Assembly: GCF_003665065.1 (NCBI RefSeq)
Contig: NZ_RCHR01000001.1
Coordinates: 186,001-250,000, forward strand
Length of the DNA: 64,000 nucleotides
Direction: 5' to 3'
Origin: Oceanobacillus piezotolerans
GTDB lineage: Bacteria; Bacillota; Bacilli; Bacillales; Amphibacillaceae
Positions within the stretch are counted from its first letter, which is position 1. Each line of letters begins with the position of its first letter. The notes under the pieces were generated by a model. That model worked only from the letters and a program-made list of their open reading frames with translations, had not been told where the DNA came from and made no database searches. This document shows, piece after piece, positions 35,339 through 44,040 of this stretch. Both the position numbers and the translations under genes were made by a program.

Positions 35339-37282
35339 ATGGCAGAGATTATGATTAAATTTCCAGATGGTAATGAGAAAGGGTTTCCTGTCGGTACTAC
35401 AGGAGAAGATATTGCGGCATCGATTTCTTCAGGTCTGAAAAAACAAGCTATCGCAATTAAGCTTGACGGTGAGGAATATGATCTGAGAAGGCCATTAGAG
35501 AGAGGTGGCGCTATTGAGATTCTTACTTATAAGAATTCTGAAGCGATTGATATTATGCGTCACTCCACTGCTCATTTAATGGCACAAGCGATTAAGCGGC
35601 TATATAAAGATGCAAAGTTTGGTGTAGGGCCAGTTATTGAAGAAGGCTTCTATTATGATATAGATATGGAGCATAATATTACTCCTGAGGACCTTCCAAA
35701 GATTGAAAAAGAAATGAAACGTATTGTTGATGAAAACTTGGAAATTAAACGTATAGAAGTATCTCGTGAAGAAGCAAAAGCACGTTTTAAAGAAATAGGG
35801 GATGACCTAAAACTTGAATTGATTGATGATATTCCTGAAAATGAACAAGTTACTATTTATGAGCAAGGGGAATACTTTGACCTTTGCAGAGGTATACACG
35901 TTCCTTCAACAAGTAAAATCAAAGCATTTAAGCTTCTAAGCATCTCTGGAGCTTACTGGCGTGGTGACAGCAACAATAAACAGCTGCAACGTATATATGG
36001 GACAGCATTTGAGAAGCAAAGCCAGCTAGAAGAATATCTCCGTATTCTTGAAGAGCGTAAAGAACGTGATCATCGTAAACTTGGAAAAGAATTAGACATC
36101 TTTACTGTTTCACAAAAAGTAGGGCAAGGACTGCCATTATGGTTGCCAAAGGGTGCTACCATTCGCCGCACAATCGAACGTTATATTGTTGATTTAGAAG
36201 AACGCTTAGGTTATGACCATGTATATACTCCAGTACTTGGGAGTAAAGAATTATATGAAACAAGTGGCCACTGGGATCATTATCAGGAGGATATGTTCCC
36301 GCCTATGGAAATGGATAACGAGACACTAGTCTTGCGTCCAATGAACTGTCCGCACCATATGATGGTATTTAAGAATAAGTTATGGAGCTACCGTCAATTA
36401 CCAGTCCGCATAGCTGAGCTCGGCACTATGCACCGTTATGAAATGAGTGGAGCTTTAGCAGGACTTCAGCGTGTTCGTGGTATGACACTAAATGATGCCC
36501 ATATTTTTGTACGTCCTGACCAAATTAAAGATGAGTTTGTTCGTGTTGTTAACTTGATTCAGCAAGTGTACAAAGATTTTGGTATTGAAGATTATCACTT
36601 CCGTCTTTCTTATCGTGATCCAGAGGATAAAGAGAAGTACATTGATGACGATGCAATGTGGGAAATGACACAAAGCAAATTGAAAGAAACAATGGAAGAA
36701 ATGAACTTGGAATATGTAGAAGCAGAAGGAGAAGCGGCATTCTATGGACCAAAGCTTGACGTTCAAGTGAAAACAGCGTTGGGCAAAGATGAAACTCTAT
36801 CTACTGTTCAATTAGACGTGTTGCTGCCAGAGCGCTTCGATTTAACATATATTGGCGAAGATGGTAAAGAACATCGTCCAGTTGTTATTCACCGTGGGGT
36901 TGTATCCACAATGGAACGATTTGTTGCCTTCTTAATTGAAGAGTATAAAGGCGCGTTCCCAACTTGGCTTGCACCAGTACAAGTAAAAGTAATCCCGGTT
37001 TCACCAAATGTACACCTTGATTATGCGAAAAGTGTTGCAGAAAAACTACGTTTACAAGGTGTGCGTGTGGAATTGGATGAGCGGGACGAGAAGATTGGTT
37101 ATAAGATCCGTGAAGCACAAACACAGAAAGTACCATTCGCGCTTGTCCTTGGAGATAAAGAAATTGAAGAAGGTGCTGTAAACTATCGCCGTTATGGTGA
37201 AAAAGATACAGAAACACTTTCTTATCAAGACTTTGAATCGTTAATAATGGATGAGATTAATAATAGAAAGCTTAGAAAGTAA
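35339..37282 (+). CDS. thrS: Threonine-tRNA ligase
   Basis: Charges tRNA-Thr and edits mischarged serine. 647 residues, the full-length type: N-terminal TGS domain ([22 protein letters not shown], 1-63), the editing domain with [14 protein letters not shown] (His-x3-His) and [10 protein letters not shown], the class II catalytic core with motif 2 around [34 protein letters not shown] and [10 protein letters not shown] zinc ligands, and the C-terminal anticodon-binding domain ([22 protein letters not shown]). ATG 35339 has AAAGGAG 8 bases upstream. It is controlled by the T-box leader and ended by a strong terminator. Confidence 0.97.
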   Translation: MAEIMIKFPDGNEKGFPVGTTGEDIAASISSGLKKQAIAIKLDGEEYDLRRPLERGGAIEILTYKNSEAIDIMRHSTAHLMAQAIKRLYKDAKFGVGPVIEEGFYYDIDMEHNITPEDLPKIEKEMKRIVDENLEIKRIEVSREEAKARFKEIGDDLKLELIDDIPENEQVTIYEQGEYFDLCRGIHVPSTSKIKAFKLLSISGAYWRGDSNNKQLQRIYGTAFEKQSQLEEYLRILEERKERDHRKLGKELDIFTVSQKVGQGLPLWLPKGATIRRTIERYIVDLEERLGYDHVYTPVLGSKELYETSGHWDHYQEDMFPPMEMDNETLVLRPMNCPHHMMVFKNKLWSYRQLPVRIAELGTMHRYEMSGALAGLQRVRGMTLNDAHIFVRPDQIKDEFVRVVNLIQQVYKDFGIEDYHFRLSYRDPEDKEKYIDDDAMWEMTQSKLKETMEEMNLEYVEAEGEAAFYGPKLDVQVKTALGKDETLSTVQLDVLLPERFDLTYIGEDGKEHRPVVIHRGVVSTMERFVAFLIEEYKGAFPTWLAPVQVKVIPVSPNVHLDYAKSVAEKLRLQGVRVELDERDEKIGYKIREAQTQKVPFALVLGDKEIEEGAVNYRRYGEKDTETLSYQDFESLIMDEINNRKLRK

Positions 37283-37287
37283 TATCC

Positions 37288-37316
37288 AAAAAGGTGTCCA
37301 CAGCGACACCTTTTTT
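37288..37316 (+). terminator. Terminator after thrS
   Basis: AAAAAGGTGTC (37288-37298) pairs perfectly with GACACCTTTTT (37305-37315), loop CACAGC, ending in a T run. Confidence 0.92.
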
Positions 37317-37328
37317 ATTTCCCTGTAT

Positions 37329-37735
37329 GGATAGACTTCCGATTAGTTTAATTCAAGATAATGCGTAAAATCCGCTCCGGAAATACACTACGCTTTCCGC
37401 GGGCGCTGCTGAGCCTCCTCGTGCTAGTGCACTGCGGAGTCTCAACTAGGCTTTTCATCCCGCAGGAGTCTCCGTGTATTTCCTCCGCTAAGTTTGAGCT
37501 TCTTGACTTTCATATTTATTACTGTATTAAGACATTCAAATATAGATTTATGAAACGTAATTTATTGTACTTCCACAACACATAAAGCAGAAAATCTCCA
37601 TTAGCGTAGGCAGAATACGTAGACTCCTACGGGAATAGCACGTGTCCGAAGACCCCGCAGCGGTGGTCTTTCCGCGAGGAGGCTGAGGCCGTGCCCGTGG
37701 AAAGCGGAGTATTCTGCCGGAGCGAATTCTAGCAC
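37329..37735. repeat. GC-rich composite palindromic repeat, copy C (variant)
   Basis: Left end GATAGACT + TTAATTCA (37329-37354), then a type 1 unit (about 37372-37495, CTCCGGAAATACAC ... GTGTATTTCCTCCGC) nearly identical to those in copies A and B, an unrelated AT-rich spacer of about 110 bases, and a divergent inverted type 2-like unit (about 37600-37725, GAGACTCC-like to CCCGTGGAAAGCGGAGTATTC). No matching right terminal motif is seen. It fills the gap between thrS and the infC promoter. Confidence 0.75.
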
Positions 37736-37884
37736 TCACAATCATTAGAACAGCGAGAGTATATCGGGGGATTTTTCACTACGTCGGAGTTTCTATCCAC
37801 TGTGTCCAAGCATAAACTCTTAGCTTGTTCTTTACTATTTATTGTGTTAGAATCTTTTCAGTAAGCAAAAATGTTCAAGAGGGT

Positions 37885-37913
37885 TTGACAATACTTAACA
37901 TAGATGCTATACT
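37885..37913 (+). promoter_or_regulatory. Strong promoter of infC-rpmI-rplT
   Basis: Perfect TTGACA (37885-37890), 17 bases, TATACT (37908-37913) with an extended TGC. The strongest-looking promoter in the window. Confidence 0.88.
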
Positions 37914-37919
37914 GAATAA

Positions 37920-38062
37920 GTTGAAAAAATTAAATGATCTTTAGACAAGTAGAAGCACCCGCTTCTCACCTGTTCGACACCTAAGAGGTAGTTGACTGGT
38001 TCCAAACTTTTTATGACTGTTAATGGAGACGTGTGGGTGCATGATGTACCGACACTTTTTAT
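37920..38062 (+). promoter_or_regulatory. L20-type attenuator leader of infC operon
   Basis: The leader contains GAAGC-ACCC-GCTTC (37952-37965) and GCACCC (37955-37960), which can pair with GGGTGC (38035-38040). The latter is also part of a terminator stem GTGTGGGTGCA...TGTACCGACAC (38031-38055) followed by TTTTTATTTT. The arrangement matches the L20-controlled infC leaders of Bacillus, where ribosomal protein L20 binds and promotes termination. Confidence 0.8.
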
Positions 38063-38120
38063 TTTGTGCAAAAGAGCTTGTCAGATAGATCAGACGAAAA
38101 TTATTTGGAGGTGGCTGGCT

Positions 38121-38639
38121 ATTAGCAAAGATATGAATGTCAATGAGAAGATTCGTGCTAGAGAAGTACGTCTTATCGATTCAAACGGGGACCAACTAGG
38201 GGTTAAATCTCGTCAAGAGGCATTGGAAATTGCCCAGACAAGAAACTTGGATTTAGTGATGGTTGCTCCGAACGCGAAACCGCCCGTTTGTCGTATCATG
38301 GACTTTGGAAAATACCGCTATGAACAGCAGAAGAAAGATAAAGAAGCTCGAAAAAACCAAAAAGTAATTAACATCAAAGAAGTTCGTTTTACTCCAGGTA
38401 TTGGCGATCATGACTTCGAAACGAAATTAAAGAATGCTAGAAAATTCCTTGAAAAGGGAGATAAGTTGAAAGCTTCTGTTCGTTTCCGTGGCCGTGCAAT
38501 TACACACAAGGAGCTTGGTCATCAAGTGCTAACTCGCTTAGCTGAAGAGTTGAAGGACATTGCAACGATTGAATCCAGACCGAAAATGGAAGGTCGTAAT
38601 ATGTTCATGATGCTTGCTCCAATGAATGAAAACAAATAA
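38121..38639 (+). CDS. infC: Translation initiation factor IF-3, ATT start
   Basis: IF-3 keeps the 30S subunit free and checks start-codon pairing. 172 residues from ATT 38121, which has GGAGGTGG (38107-38114) six bases upstream and yields (M)[29 protein letters not shown], the family N-terminus. A GTG-like upstream extension to 37992 would run through the leader terminator and is rejected; ATG at 38133 would lose conserved residues. AUU starts in infC are a known device by which IF-3 represses its own translation. Both domains are complete (linker [20 protein letters not shown]-terminal [13 protein letters not shown]). Confidence 0.93.
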   Translation: MSKDMNVNEKIRAREVRLIDSNGDQLGVKSRQEALEIAQTRNLDLVMVAPNAKPPVCRIMDFGKYRYEQQKKDKEARKNQKVINIKEVRFTPGIGDHDFETKLKNARKFLEKGDKLKASVRFRGRAITHKELGHQVLTRLAEELKDIATIESRPKMEGRNMFMMLAPMNENK

Positions 38640-38673
38640 CAATTAGGATTTAACATGACGAGGAGGAAATATT

Positions 38674-38868
38674 ATGCCTAAAATGAAAACTCATAGAGGA
38701 ACCGCAAAACGTTTCAAAAGAACTGGAAGCGGAAAGCTAAAGAGATCTCATGCATATACAAGTCACATGTTTGCACATAAATCTCAAAAACAAAAACGTA
38801 AACTTCGTAAAGGTGCAGTGGTATCTCCGGGAGATTACAAACGCATCAAAGCAATGTTACCTAGATAA
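38674..38868 (+). CDS. rpmI: Ribosomal protein bL35
   Basis: Small basic protein of the 50S subunit, 64 residues ([31 protein letters not shown]...), full family length. Start ATG with GAGGAGG upstream, 34 bases after infC. Part of the infC-rpmI-rplT operon under L20 feedback. Confidence 0.98.
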   Translation: MPKMKTHRGTAKRFKRTGSGKLKRSHAYTSHMFAHKSQKQKRKLRKGAVVSPGDYKRIKAMLPR

Positions 38869-38918
38869 TAAATAAAAATTGGAACGATTATTCGTAAATG
38901 TATTAGGAGGGAATTATT

Positions 38919-39275
38919 ATGCCACGTGTAAAAGGTGGAACAGTAACACGCAGACGTCGTAAACGCGTCTTAAAATTAGCAAAAGGTTATTACGGCTCTA
39001 AAAGAGCGTTATTTAAAGTAGCAAAACAACAAGTAATCAAATCAGGACAATATGCTTATCGTGACCGTCGTCAAAGAAAACGTGATTTCCGTAAATTATG
39101 GATTGCACGTATCAATGCGGCAGCACGTTTAAACGATATTACTTACAGCAAATTAATGCACGGTCTTAAAGTAGCTGGAATTGATATTAATCGTAAAATG
39201 CTATCTGACTTAGCAATCAACGACGAAAAAGCATTTGCTCAATTAGTAGATAAAGCAAAAGCTGCAGTAAAATAA
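38919..39275 (+). CDS. rplT: Ribosomal protein bL20
   Basis: Early 50S assembly protein, 118 residues, with the very basic N-terminal extension [29 protein letters not shown] and the globular C-terminal domain that binds 23S rRNA. It also binds the operon leader as autorepressor in Bacillus. ATG with AGGAGGG upstream. A clear terminator follows. Confidence 0.98.
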   Translation: MPRVKGGTVTRRRRKRVLKLAKGYYGSKRALFKVAKQQVIKSGQYAYRDRRQRKRDFRKLWIARINAAARLNDITYSKLMHGLKVAGIDINRKMLSDLAINDEKAFAQLVDKAKAAVK

Positions 39276-39286
39276 TAAAGTTAATG

Positions 39287-39322
39287 GACCAAATTCGGGT
39301 AAACTGGATTTGGTCTTTTTTC
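39287..39322 (+). terminator. Terminator after rplT
   Basis: GACCAAATTC (39287-39296) / GGATTTGGTC (39306-39315) with one T-G pair, then a T run. Confidence 0.9.
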
Positions 39323-39343
39323 TAACTTAAAAGGTGGAGAAAA

Positions 39344-39622
39344 ATGGAAGATGTAACAATGCTTTTACCATACATAATTACAGTAAATATCATCGGCTTC
39401 ATCATGATGAGAATCGATAAACAAAAAGCAATAAAAGGGAAATTCCGTATCCCAGAGCGAACATTTTGGTTACTGGCAATACTAGGTGGTGCAATAGGTA
39501 TTTATATGGGAATGAAAGCCTTTCGTCATAAAACGAAGCATACTTCCTTTATAATAGGGGTGCCAGTTTTAATAGTAATCAACCTGGTGCTCTTCGCATA
39601 CATCACGTTTTTCCTGTCATAA
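39344..39622 (+). CDS. ysdA: DUF1294 family membrane protein (YsdA)
   Basis: A 92-residue membrane protein of the DUF1294 family. Three hydrophobic segments (about 6-21, 41-57, 70-90) flank the conserved motif MMRIDKQKAIKGKFRIPERTFWLLAILGGAIGIYMGMKAFRHKTKH, which carries the DK..A and RIPE..L..L...GG..G hallmark and the RHKT motif. ATG 39344 with AAGGTGG upstream. B. subtilis ysdA also follows rplT. Function unknown; the terminator before it is so close that some read-through may supply it. Confidence 0.88.
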   Translation: MEDVTMLLPYIITVNIIGFIMMRIDKQKAIKGKFRIPERTFWLLAILGGAIGIYMGMKAFRHKTKHTSFIIGVPVLIVINLVLFAYITFFLS

Positions 39623-39693
39623 AGGCTCGTCTTATGTCATATACATGTAGTATGAAAGGTAGACATCATGAATATACATGAGGGAGGATAGAC

Positions 39694-40266
39694 ATGGAAT
39701 TCTTCGGAAGCTATCTTATGGCAGTCATTCAAACGGGGGGAGTTTATGGACCCCTTCTGTTTATCGGATTTCACTTACTAAGGCCATTTTTGTTTCTTCC
39801 GGTTGTGTTTATTTGTATATCTGGTGGCATTGTATTTGGCGCAGTAGCAGGAACCATTTATTCAATTATTGGTATTACGTTATCAAGCATTCTTTTTTAC
39901 TGGATTATACATTGTTACCCAAAGCAATTCGAACGATTAGCTAAACTCAAGCAAAAGTTACTTGGTAAGTATGCTTATCTTTCTAAGGGACAAATTACAA
40001 TACTTAAGCTCATACCTTTTATTCATTTTCATTTATTATCGCTATGTTTAATGGAAATCACTTCAGGCTTTAAAGATTATACAAAATCCTCTTTATTATC
40101 TAGTATACCAATAGCTTTTATTTATACATTTGTTGGTGGGTGGATTTCTAATTTATCTCCTATTTATATTTTCACCTTCTTAGTGGCATTATTACCTCTT
40201 ATCTACTTATTAAGAACGAAGGAAATAATCATAAAATGGCGGGATTTTTTTCAAGTAACTACTTAA
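39694..40266 (+). CDS. TVP38/TMEM64 (VTT/DedA-like) membrane protein
   Basis: 190 residues, polytopic, of the VTT-domain family (YtxB/YdjX-like). The re-entrant glycine-rich stretch FLPVVFICISGGIVFGAVAGTIYSIIGITLSSILFYWI and the KLIPFIHFHLLSLCLMEITSGFKDYTKSSLLSSIPIAFIYTFVGGWI helix pair are typical. VTT proteins are linked to lipid transport or scrambling. ATG 39694 has GGGAGGAT upstream. In B. subtilis ytxB lies next to dnaI; this may be its relocated counterpart. Ended by a perfect terminator. Confidence 0.85.
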   Translation: MEFFGSYLMAVIQTGGVYGPLLFIGFHLLRPFLFLPVVFICISGGIVFGAVAGTIYSIIGITLSSILFYWIIHCYPKQFERLAKLKQKLLGKYAYLSKGQITILKLIPFIHFHLLSLCLMEITSGFKDYTKSSLLSSIPIAFIYTFVGGWISNLSPIYIFTFLVALLPLIYLLRTKEIIIKWRDFFQVTT

Positions 40267-40298
40267 AGAAGATGCGCGGTTATCCGCGCATCTTCTTT
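40265..40298 (+). terminator. Terminator after the VTT-domain gene
   Basis: Perfect 12-bp stem GAAGATGCGCGG (40268-40279) / CCGCGCATCTTC (40284-40295), loop TTAT, then TTTAT; flanking A3/T3 extend it. Confidence 0.9.
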
Positions 40299-40428
40299 AT
40301 CAATAGTAAACTGACTTTAAAACCCTTATCAAAAATGGTAAGTGAGGAGGGGCAGCCAGTAACGTCTGATTTGTCCACTAACAATCAGCGGGAGAAGAAA
40401 TGAATGTCCGGCTGATTAAAGCTTCTGT

Positions 40429-40821
40429 TTATTCCATATGGGTAAGTAATAATTCACTGATTGGATGTTGCCACTTTATTTTAGCGTGTGGGTACCTAAG
40501 TAAAATCTGACTTTCTAAAAAGTATAGATCCTCTCTAGTAAATCCAGCTAACTCTAATACGTCATGGGCTGTAATATGAATATCCAATACTTCAAAGCGG
40601 TCCTCAGTTGCGCCAAGATACTTCTCTCCTTCAAATAGGCATCCTTTATAGACGAATTGAAGGTTCTTCTTGCTATTGTCTGGTTCATCCAAAAAGAAGA
40701 ATTCATTTTTCTCTTTTGCAATTTTTAGCTGCCTCTGTGGGTTACGAAGGTATTGAACTAAGGTATAGACGAGAAGAGCTATTGCAACCAGTATTAGTAT
40801 CCGAAATAAAATGACAATCAT
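40429..40821 (-). CDS. ysdB: SigW-pathway protein YsdB
   Basis: 130 residues with one N-terminal membrane helix (IVILFRILILVAIALLVYTLVQYL) and a small cytoplasmic domain (NEFFFLDEPDNSKKNLQFVYKGCLFEGEKYLGATEDRFEVLDIHI). Same length and arrangement as B. subtilis YsdB, which is in the SigW envelope-stress regulon. A SigW-type promoter is visible 45 bases upstream, supporting the assignment. Biochemical role unknown. An imperfect AATCAGC/GCTGATT inverted repeat (about 40384-40417) after the stop may serve as a weak terminator. Confidence 0.86.
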   Translation of the reverse strand: MIVILFRILILVAIALLVYTLVQYLRNPQRQLKIAKEKNEFFFLDEPDNSKKNLQFVYKGCLFEGEKYLGATEDRFEVLDIHITAHDVLELAGFTREDLYFLESQILLRYPHAKIKWQHPISELLLTHME

Positions 40822-40864
40822 ATTTGAATCGTCTCCCTATCCATGCCAGTTTAATTATTTATCA

Positions 40865-40891
40865 TACGAATAAGAACGGTAGAAGGTTTCA
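40865..40891 (-). promoter_or_regulatory. SigW-type ECF promoter for ysdB
   Basis: On the reverse strand: TGAAAC (40891-40886), 17 bases beginning CTTCT, then CGTATGA (CGTA 40868-40865). The B. subtilis SigW consensus is TGAAAC, 16-17 bases, CGTA. Confidence 0.72.
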
Positions 40892-41029
40892 CTTTTTTTC
40901 TACTTTAAGAAAAATTAACTTTACGGAGAGAATTATAGTAAAACAAATGCTCTCGTTATAGATTTGATGTCAAGCCAGTTTTTCTTACAAAAACATGGTA
41001 CAATCGTAAAAAAGAGAAATGAGGTTTGT

Positions 41030-41518
41030 ATGTTGAACTGGGAAGAATTATACGATATGCAAGCACAGCTTGACAACTATATTGAAAAGAATCATGGATT
41101 ACTCGGAGCAGATTTATTTCAAGAGAAAATATTAGCACTGCTCGTTGAACTTGGAGAGTTAGCAAACGAAACGAGATGTTTTAAGTTTTGGAGTAAAAAG
41201 CCAAGAAGTGAACGAGCTGTTATTCTAGAAGAATATGTGGATGGTATTCATTTTATATTATCATTAGGATTAGAAAAAGGGTATCGATATACATATAGTG
41301 AATTAGAACGAACTAGGATGAGTGAGACAGAGCAATTTAATGCTGTGTTTACAGCATGCATTGCTTTTCAAATGCAAGCAACAGAAGATAATTACATACG
41401 TTTATTTAAAGAGTATCTACAGCTGGGTCAGTTATTAGATTTCCAGGAATCTGATATTCAAAGAGCATACGATAAAAAGAATGAAATTAATTACAATAGA
41501 CAAAATAAAGGATATTAA
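41030..41518 (+). CDS. All-alpha dimeric dUTP diphosphatase
   Basis: Hydrolyses dUTP to dUMP to keep uracil out of DNA. 162 residues of the all-alpha NTP pyrophosphatase superfamily (MazG-like), not the trimeric dUTPase. The metal-binding helices show LVELGELANETRCFKFWS (ExxE) and ILEEYVDGIHFILSLGLE (EExxD), the diagnostic pair. The start is ATG 41030 with GAGGT just upstream; a longer N-terminus from 40964 lacks a ribosome site and covers the promoter (TGG-extended TACAAT at 40999-41004). The M42 peptidase gene follows after 49 bases. Confidence 0.88.
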   Translation: MLNWEELYDMQAQLDNYIEKNHGLLGADLFQEKILALLVELGELANETRCFKFWSKKPRSERAVILEEYVDGIHFILSLGLEKGYRYTYSELERTRMSETEQFNAVFTACIAFQMQATEDNYIRLFKEYLQLGQLLDFQESDIQRAYDKKNEINYNRQNKGY

Positions 41519-41567
41519 TAACTATACGCGTTATAATTGGAAACAGTAAAAAGGAGGATATAGTTTT

Positions 41568-42653
41568 ATGACGAAGCTAGATGAAACGTTACAAATGTTA
41601 AAGGACTTAACAGACGCTAGGGGAATTCCTGGCAATGAAAAAGAAGTTAGAGTCGTTTATGAAAGATACATAGAACCTTTCGCTGATGAAATGCTATCCG
41701 ACCATTTAGGGAGCTCCATCGCTAAAAAAATTGGAGATGCAAATGGTCCTAAAATAATGATTGCCGGACACTTGGATGAAGTAGGGTTTATGGTAACTCG
41801 AATCGACGATAAGGGATACATCTACTTTCAAACCGTTGGAGGCTGGTGGAATCAAGTGATGCTAGCCCAGCGAGTTACGATTTTGGGTGATGAAGGCGAT
41901 GTCACAGGGGTAATTGGCTCGAAGCCGCCGCATGTGTTATCGGCAGAAGCTCGTAAGAAACCATACGATATCAAAGACATGTTTATTGATATTGGTGCTT
42001 CTAGTAAAGAAGAGGCAGAATCTTTTGGTATAAAACCAGGACAATCGATTGTTCCTTATTTCGAGTTTACTCCTTTGAAGAATGAGAAGATGCTGTTAGC
42101 AAAAGCTTGGGACAATCGTATAGGGTTAGCAATTGCTATTGAAGTATTAAAACAGTTGAAGAAGGAAAACCATCCTAATATAGTGTATGGTGTTGGCGAT
42201 GTTCAAGAGGAAGTCGGACTTCGTGGTGCGAAGACGGCTACCCATACGATTATGCCTGACATTGGATTTGCAGTTGATGTCGGTATAGCAGGGGACACAC
42301 CTGGTATCTCACCTCATGAGGCAGATAGCAAGTTAGGTGAAGGGCCACAGATTGTTCTATATGATGCATCAATGGTTTCCCATAAGGGATTGCGTGACTT
42401 TGTAGTAAAAACAGCAGAAGAAAACAATATACCATTCCAATATACTTCTATTGCAGGTGGAGGAACGGATTCTGGTTCTATCCATGTAACTGGCAGTGGG
42501 GTACCGTCACTGTCTATCACTGTTGCTACAAGATATATTCATTCTCATGCGGGAATCCTGCATCGTGATGATTTTGAGAATGCAGTAAAATTATTAGTAG
42601 AAGTGATCAAGAAATTAGACGGAGATACATTAAAAGAAATCAAGAATAAATAA
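41568..42653 (+). CDS. ysdC: M42 family metallopeptidase (glutamyl aminopeptidase/endoglucanase family)
   Basis: Cytosolic co-catalytic metal aminopeptidase of the tetrahedral (TET/FrvX) type, 361 residues. Metal and catalytic motifs are intact: [12 protein letters not shown] (His, Asp), AKAWDNRIG (bridging Asp), [10 protein letters not shown] (catalytic Glu pair), [12 protein letters not shown] and the final IHSHAGIL (His). Former annotation as endo-1,4-glucanase (CelM) is not supported by the family's chemistry. ATG 41568 has AAGGAGGA upstream. B. subtilis YsdC occupies the same locus. A bidirectional terminator separates it from the reverse-strand transglycosylase. Confidence 0.94.
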   Translation: MTKLDETLQMLKDLTDARGIPGNEKEVRVVYERYIEPFADEMLSDHLGSSIAKKIGDANGPKIMIAGHLDEVGFMVTRIDDKGYIYFQTVGGWWNQVMLAQRVTILGDEGDVTGVIGSKPPHVLSAEARKKPYDIKDMFIDIGASSKEEAESFGIKPGQSIVPYFEFTPLKNEKMLLAKAWDNRIGLAIAIEVLKQLKKENHPNIVYGVGDVQEEVGLRGAKTATHTIMPDIGFAVDVGIAGDTPGISPHEADSKLGEGPQIVLYDASMVSHKGLRDFVVKTAEENNIPFQYTSIAGGGTDSGSIHVTGSGVPSLSITVATRYIHSHAGILHRDDFENAVKLLVEVIKKLDGDTLKEIKNK

Positions 42654-42662
42654 TTCTATCCA

Positions 42663-42694
42663 AAAAGAGCTCAAGCATTATGTTGAGCTCTTTT
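42663..42694. terminator. Bidirectional terminator between ysdC and the transglycosylase
   Basis: AAAAGAGCTCAA / TTGAGCTCTTTT perfect stem with loop GCATTATG. T runs flank both sides, and the two genes converge here. Confidence 0.9.
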
Positions 42695-42695
42695 G

Positions 42696-43310
42696 CTATG
42701 CTAAGTAAGTATTCATTACTTTGCTTACATAGTTCTTTGTTTCTTTAAAAGGTGGAATGCCTTGATGTTTATCTACATTTCCAGGACCGGCATTATAAGC
42801 AGCAAGCGCTAATTCTACATTATTATTATAGCGATCCAGCATCTGGCGAAGATATTTTGTACCTGCCTCAATATTTTGTTCTGCGTTATAAGCATCTGTT
42901 ACGCCAAGTGACCTTGCTGTCGCTGGCATTAACTGCATTAGACCCTGTGCTCCAGCAGAGCTTCTCGCTAGAGGATTATAATTTGATTCTGCTTTAATGA
43001 CAGCGTGAATGAGTCTTTCTGCTACATTATGTTTCTCAGCAGCAGCAGTTATAGAAGCGTTAAAGGAAGTACTGGGAACATTCACTTCAGAATTAGCTGT
43101 ATGATAAGAATACGCATTGGAAATAAACGGATCTTTTACTCTTGTTGAATTCCCTGCTGAAGATAGCAGTGTGGCTTGATTAATTTTATCAAGCAAGAGC
43201 TGTTTAAACGTTAAATCTACCAATGGGGATTCCGATTTATTGGAAGAAGATGCATGCATTGTCTGCATCATTTGTAATTGAACCAATTGTTGCAAGTCTT
43301 TAATTTCCAA
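42696..43310 (-). CDS. Lytic transglycosylase, SLT domain
   Basis: Murein-cleaving enzyme with a C-terminal SLT/lysozyme-like domain (about residues 85-204). Catalytic E108 in [33 protein letters not shown], then [18 protein letters not shown] and [32 protein letters not shown]. Length 204. No signal peptide is visible; the N-terminal 80 residues look helical, then Ser/Thr-rich and unstructured. Export is therefore unclear, as in B. subtilis YjbJ. The start is TTG 43310 with AAGGGGG about 7 bases upstream. It is followed by the shared terminator. Confidence 0.9.
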   Translation of the reverse strand: MEIKDLQQLVQLQMMQTMHASSSNKSESPLVDLTFKQLLLDKINQATLLSSAGNSTRVKDPFISNAYSYHTANSEVNVPSTSFNASITAAAEKHNVAERLIHAVIKAESNYNPLARSSAGAQGLMQLMPATARSLGVTDAYNAEQNIEAGTKYLRQMLDRYNNNVELALAAYNAGPGNVDKHQGIPPFKETKNYVSKVMNTYLA

Positions 43311-43368
43311 AATTATTCCCCCTTACTCTCTAGTTCTATTTTAAATGTGAAGGTTGGAAATAGCAATA

Positions 43369-44040
43369 TCAAAATGAAAGAACAGGTTTCCCTGATTTTA
43401 GCAAAATCTCTTTGTAAAAAGTATCCTTTCCTATAACAATAACATAATCACATAATTGCCTGATCTCTTCCATATCATGGGAAGTATAGATAATCATCTT
43501 CTGTTGCTTTTTAGCTAGTGTATGTAGGTAGTTGCCTATTTCCGTCTTAGACTTAAGATCGATACCAACGGTTGGCTCGTCTAGTAGAAGTAAGTTAGGC
43601 TGATGAATAAGGCTAATTGCCAAGTTTAACTTACGCTTCATCCCTCCAGATAATGAATGTACTGGCTCCTTCCATTTCTCAAGCTTCATGTCCACACATA
43701 GCTGTCTAAGTTCGTCTTTATTTCTATTCACCCATGATAGCTGTTCAAAGAAAATCATGTTTTCCTCTACCGTAAATTCTTCCCATAAGGCAAGATCCTG
43801 TGGTACATATCCAATCTCTCTTCGAATAGCTTTCTTACTATGGTCAAAGGATTTATCTTCTAAAAAGATGTTACCTTTTGTTGGTTTTTTTAGGGTAGCC
43901 AGGATAGAGAGGAGAGTAGATTTACCAGCTCCGTTTTCTCCTACCAATCCGACGATATCTCCTTTATTAATTGTAAAGCTTATGTCATCAATGATTACTT
44001 TATTACGATAGGATTTTGCTAATGATTCTACTTTAAGCAT
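43369..44040 (-). CDS. ABC transporter ATP-binding protein (ABC-2 export type)
   Basis: ATPase of an ABC-2 exporter, 223 residues: Walker A GENGAGKST, signature LSGGMKRKLNLAISL, Walker B LLLLDEPTVGIDLKS, H-loop IIYTSHDMEEI. It resembles the NatA/CcmA/YadG type used for antibiotic, lipid or sodium export. Its start overlaps the preceding permease by 8 bases. Third gene of a three-gene reverse-strand operon with two permeases. Substrate cannot be told from sequence; no biosynthetic cluster is nearby. Confidence 0.9.
   Translation of the reverse strand: MLKVESLAKSYRNKVIIDDISFTINKGDIVGLVGENGAGKSTLLSILATLKKPTKGNIFLEDKSFDHSKKAIRREIGYVPQDLALWEEFTVEENMIFFEQLSWVNRNKDELRQLCVDMKLEKWKEPVHSLSGGMKRKLNLAISLIHQPNLLLLDEPTVGIDLKSKTEIGNYLHTLAKKQQKMIIYTSHDMEEIRQLCDYVIVIGKDTFYKEILLKSGKPVLSF

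Noticed and set aside
37361-37745. ORFs of 65-74 codons in repeat C
   Set aside because: Same reason: GC-rich palindromes with no translation signals.
37992-38120. Upstream extension of infC
   Set aside because: It crosses the leader terminator; the strong ribosome site points to ATT 38121.
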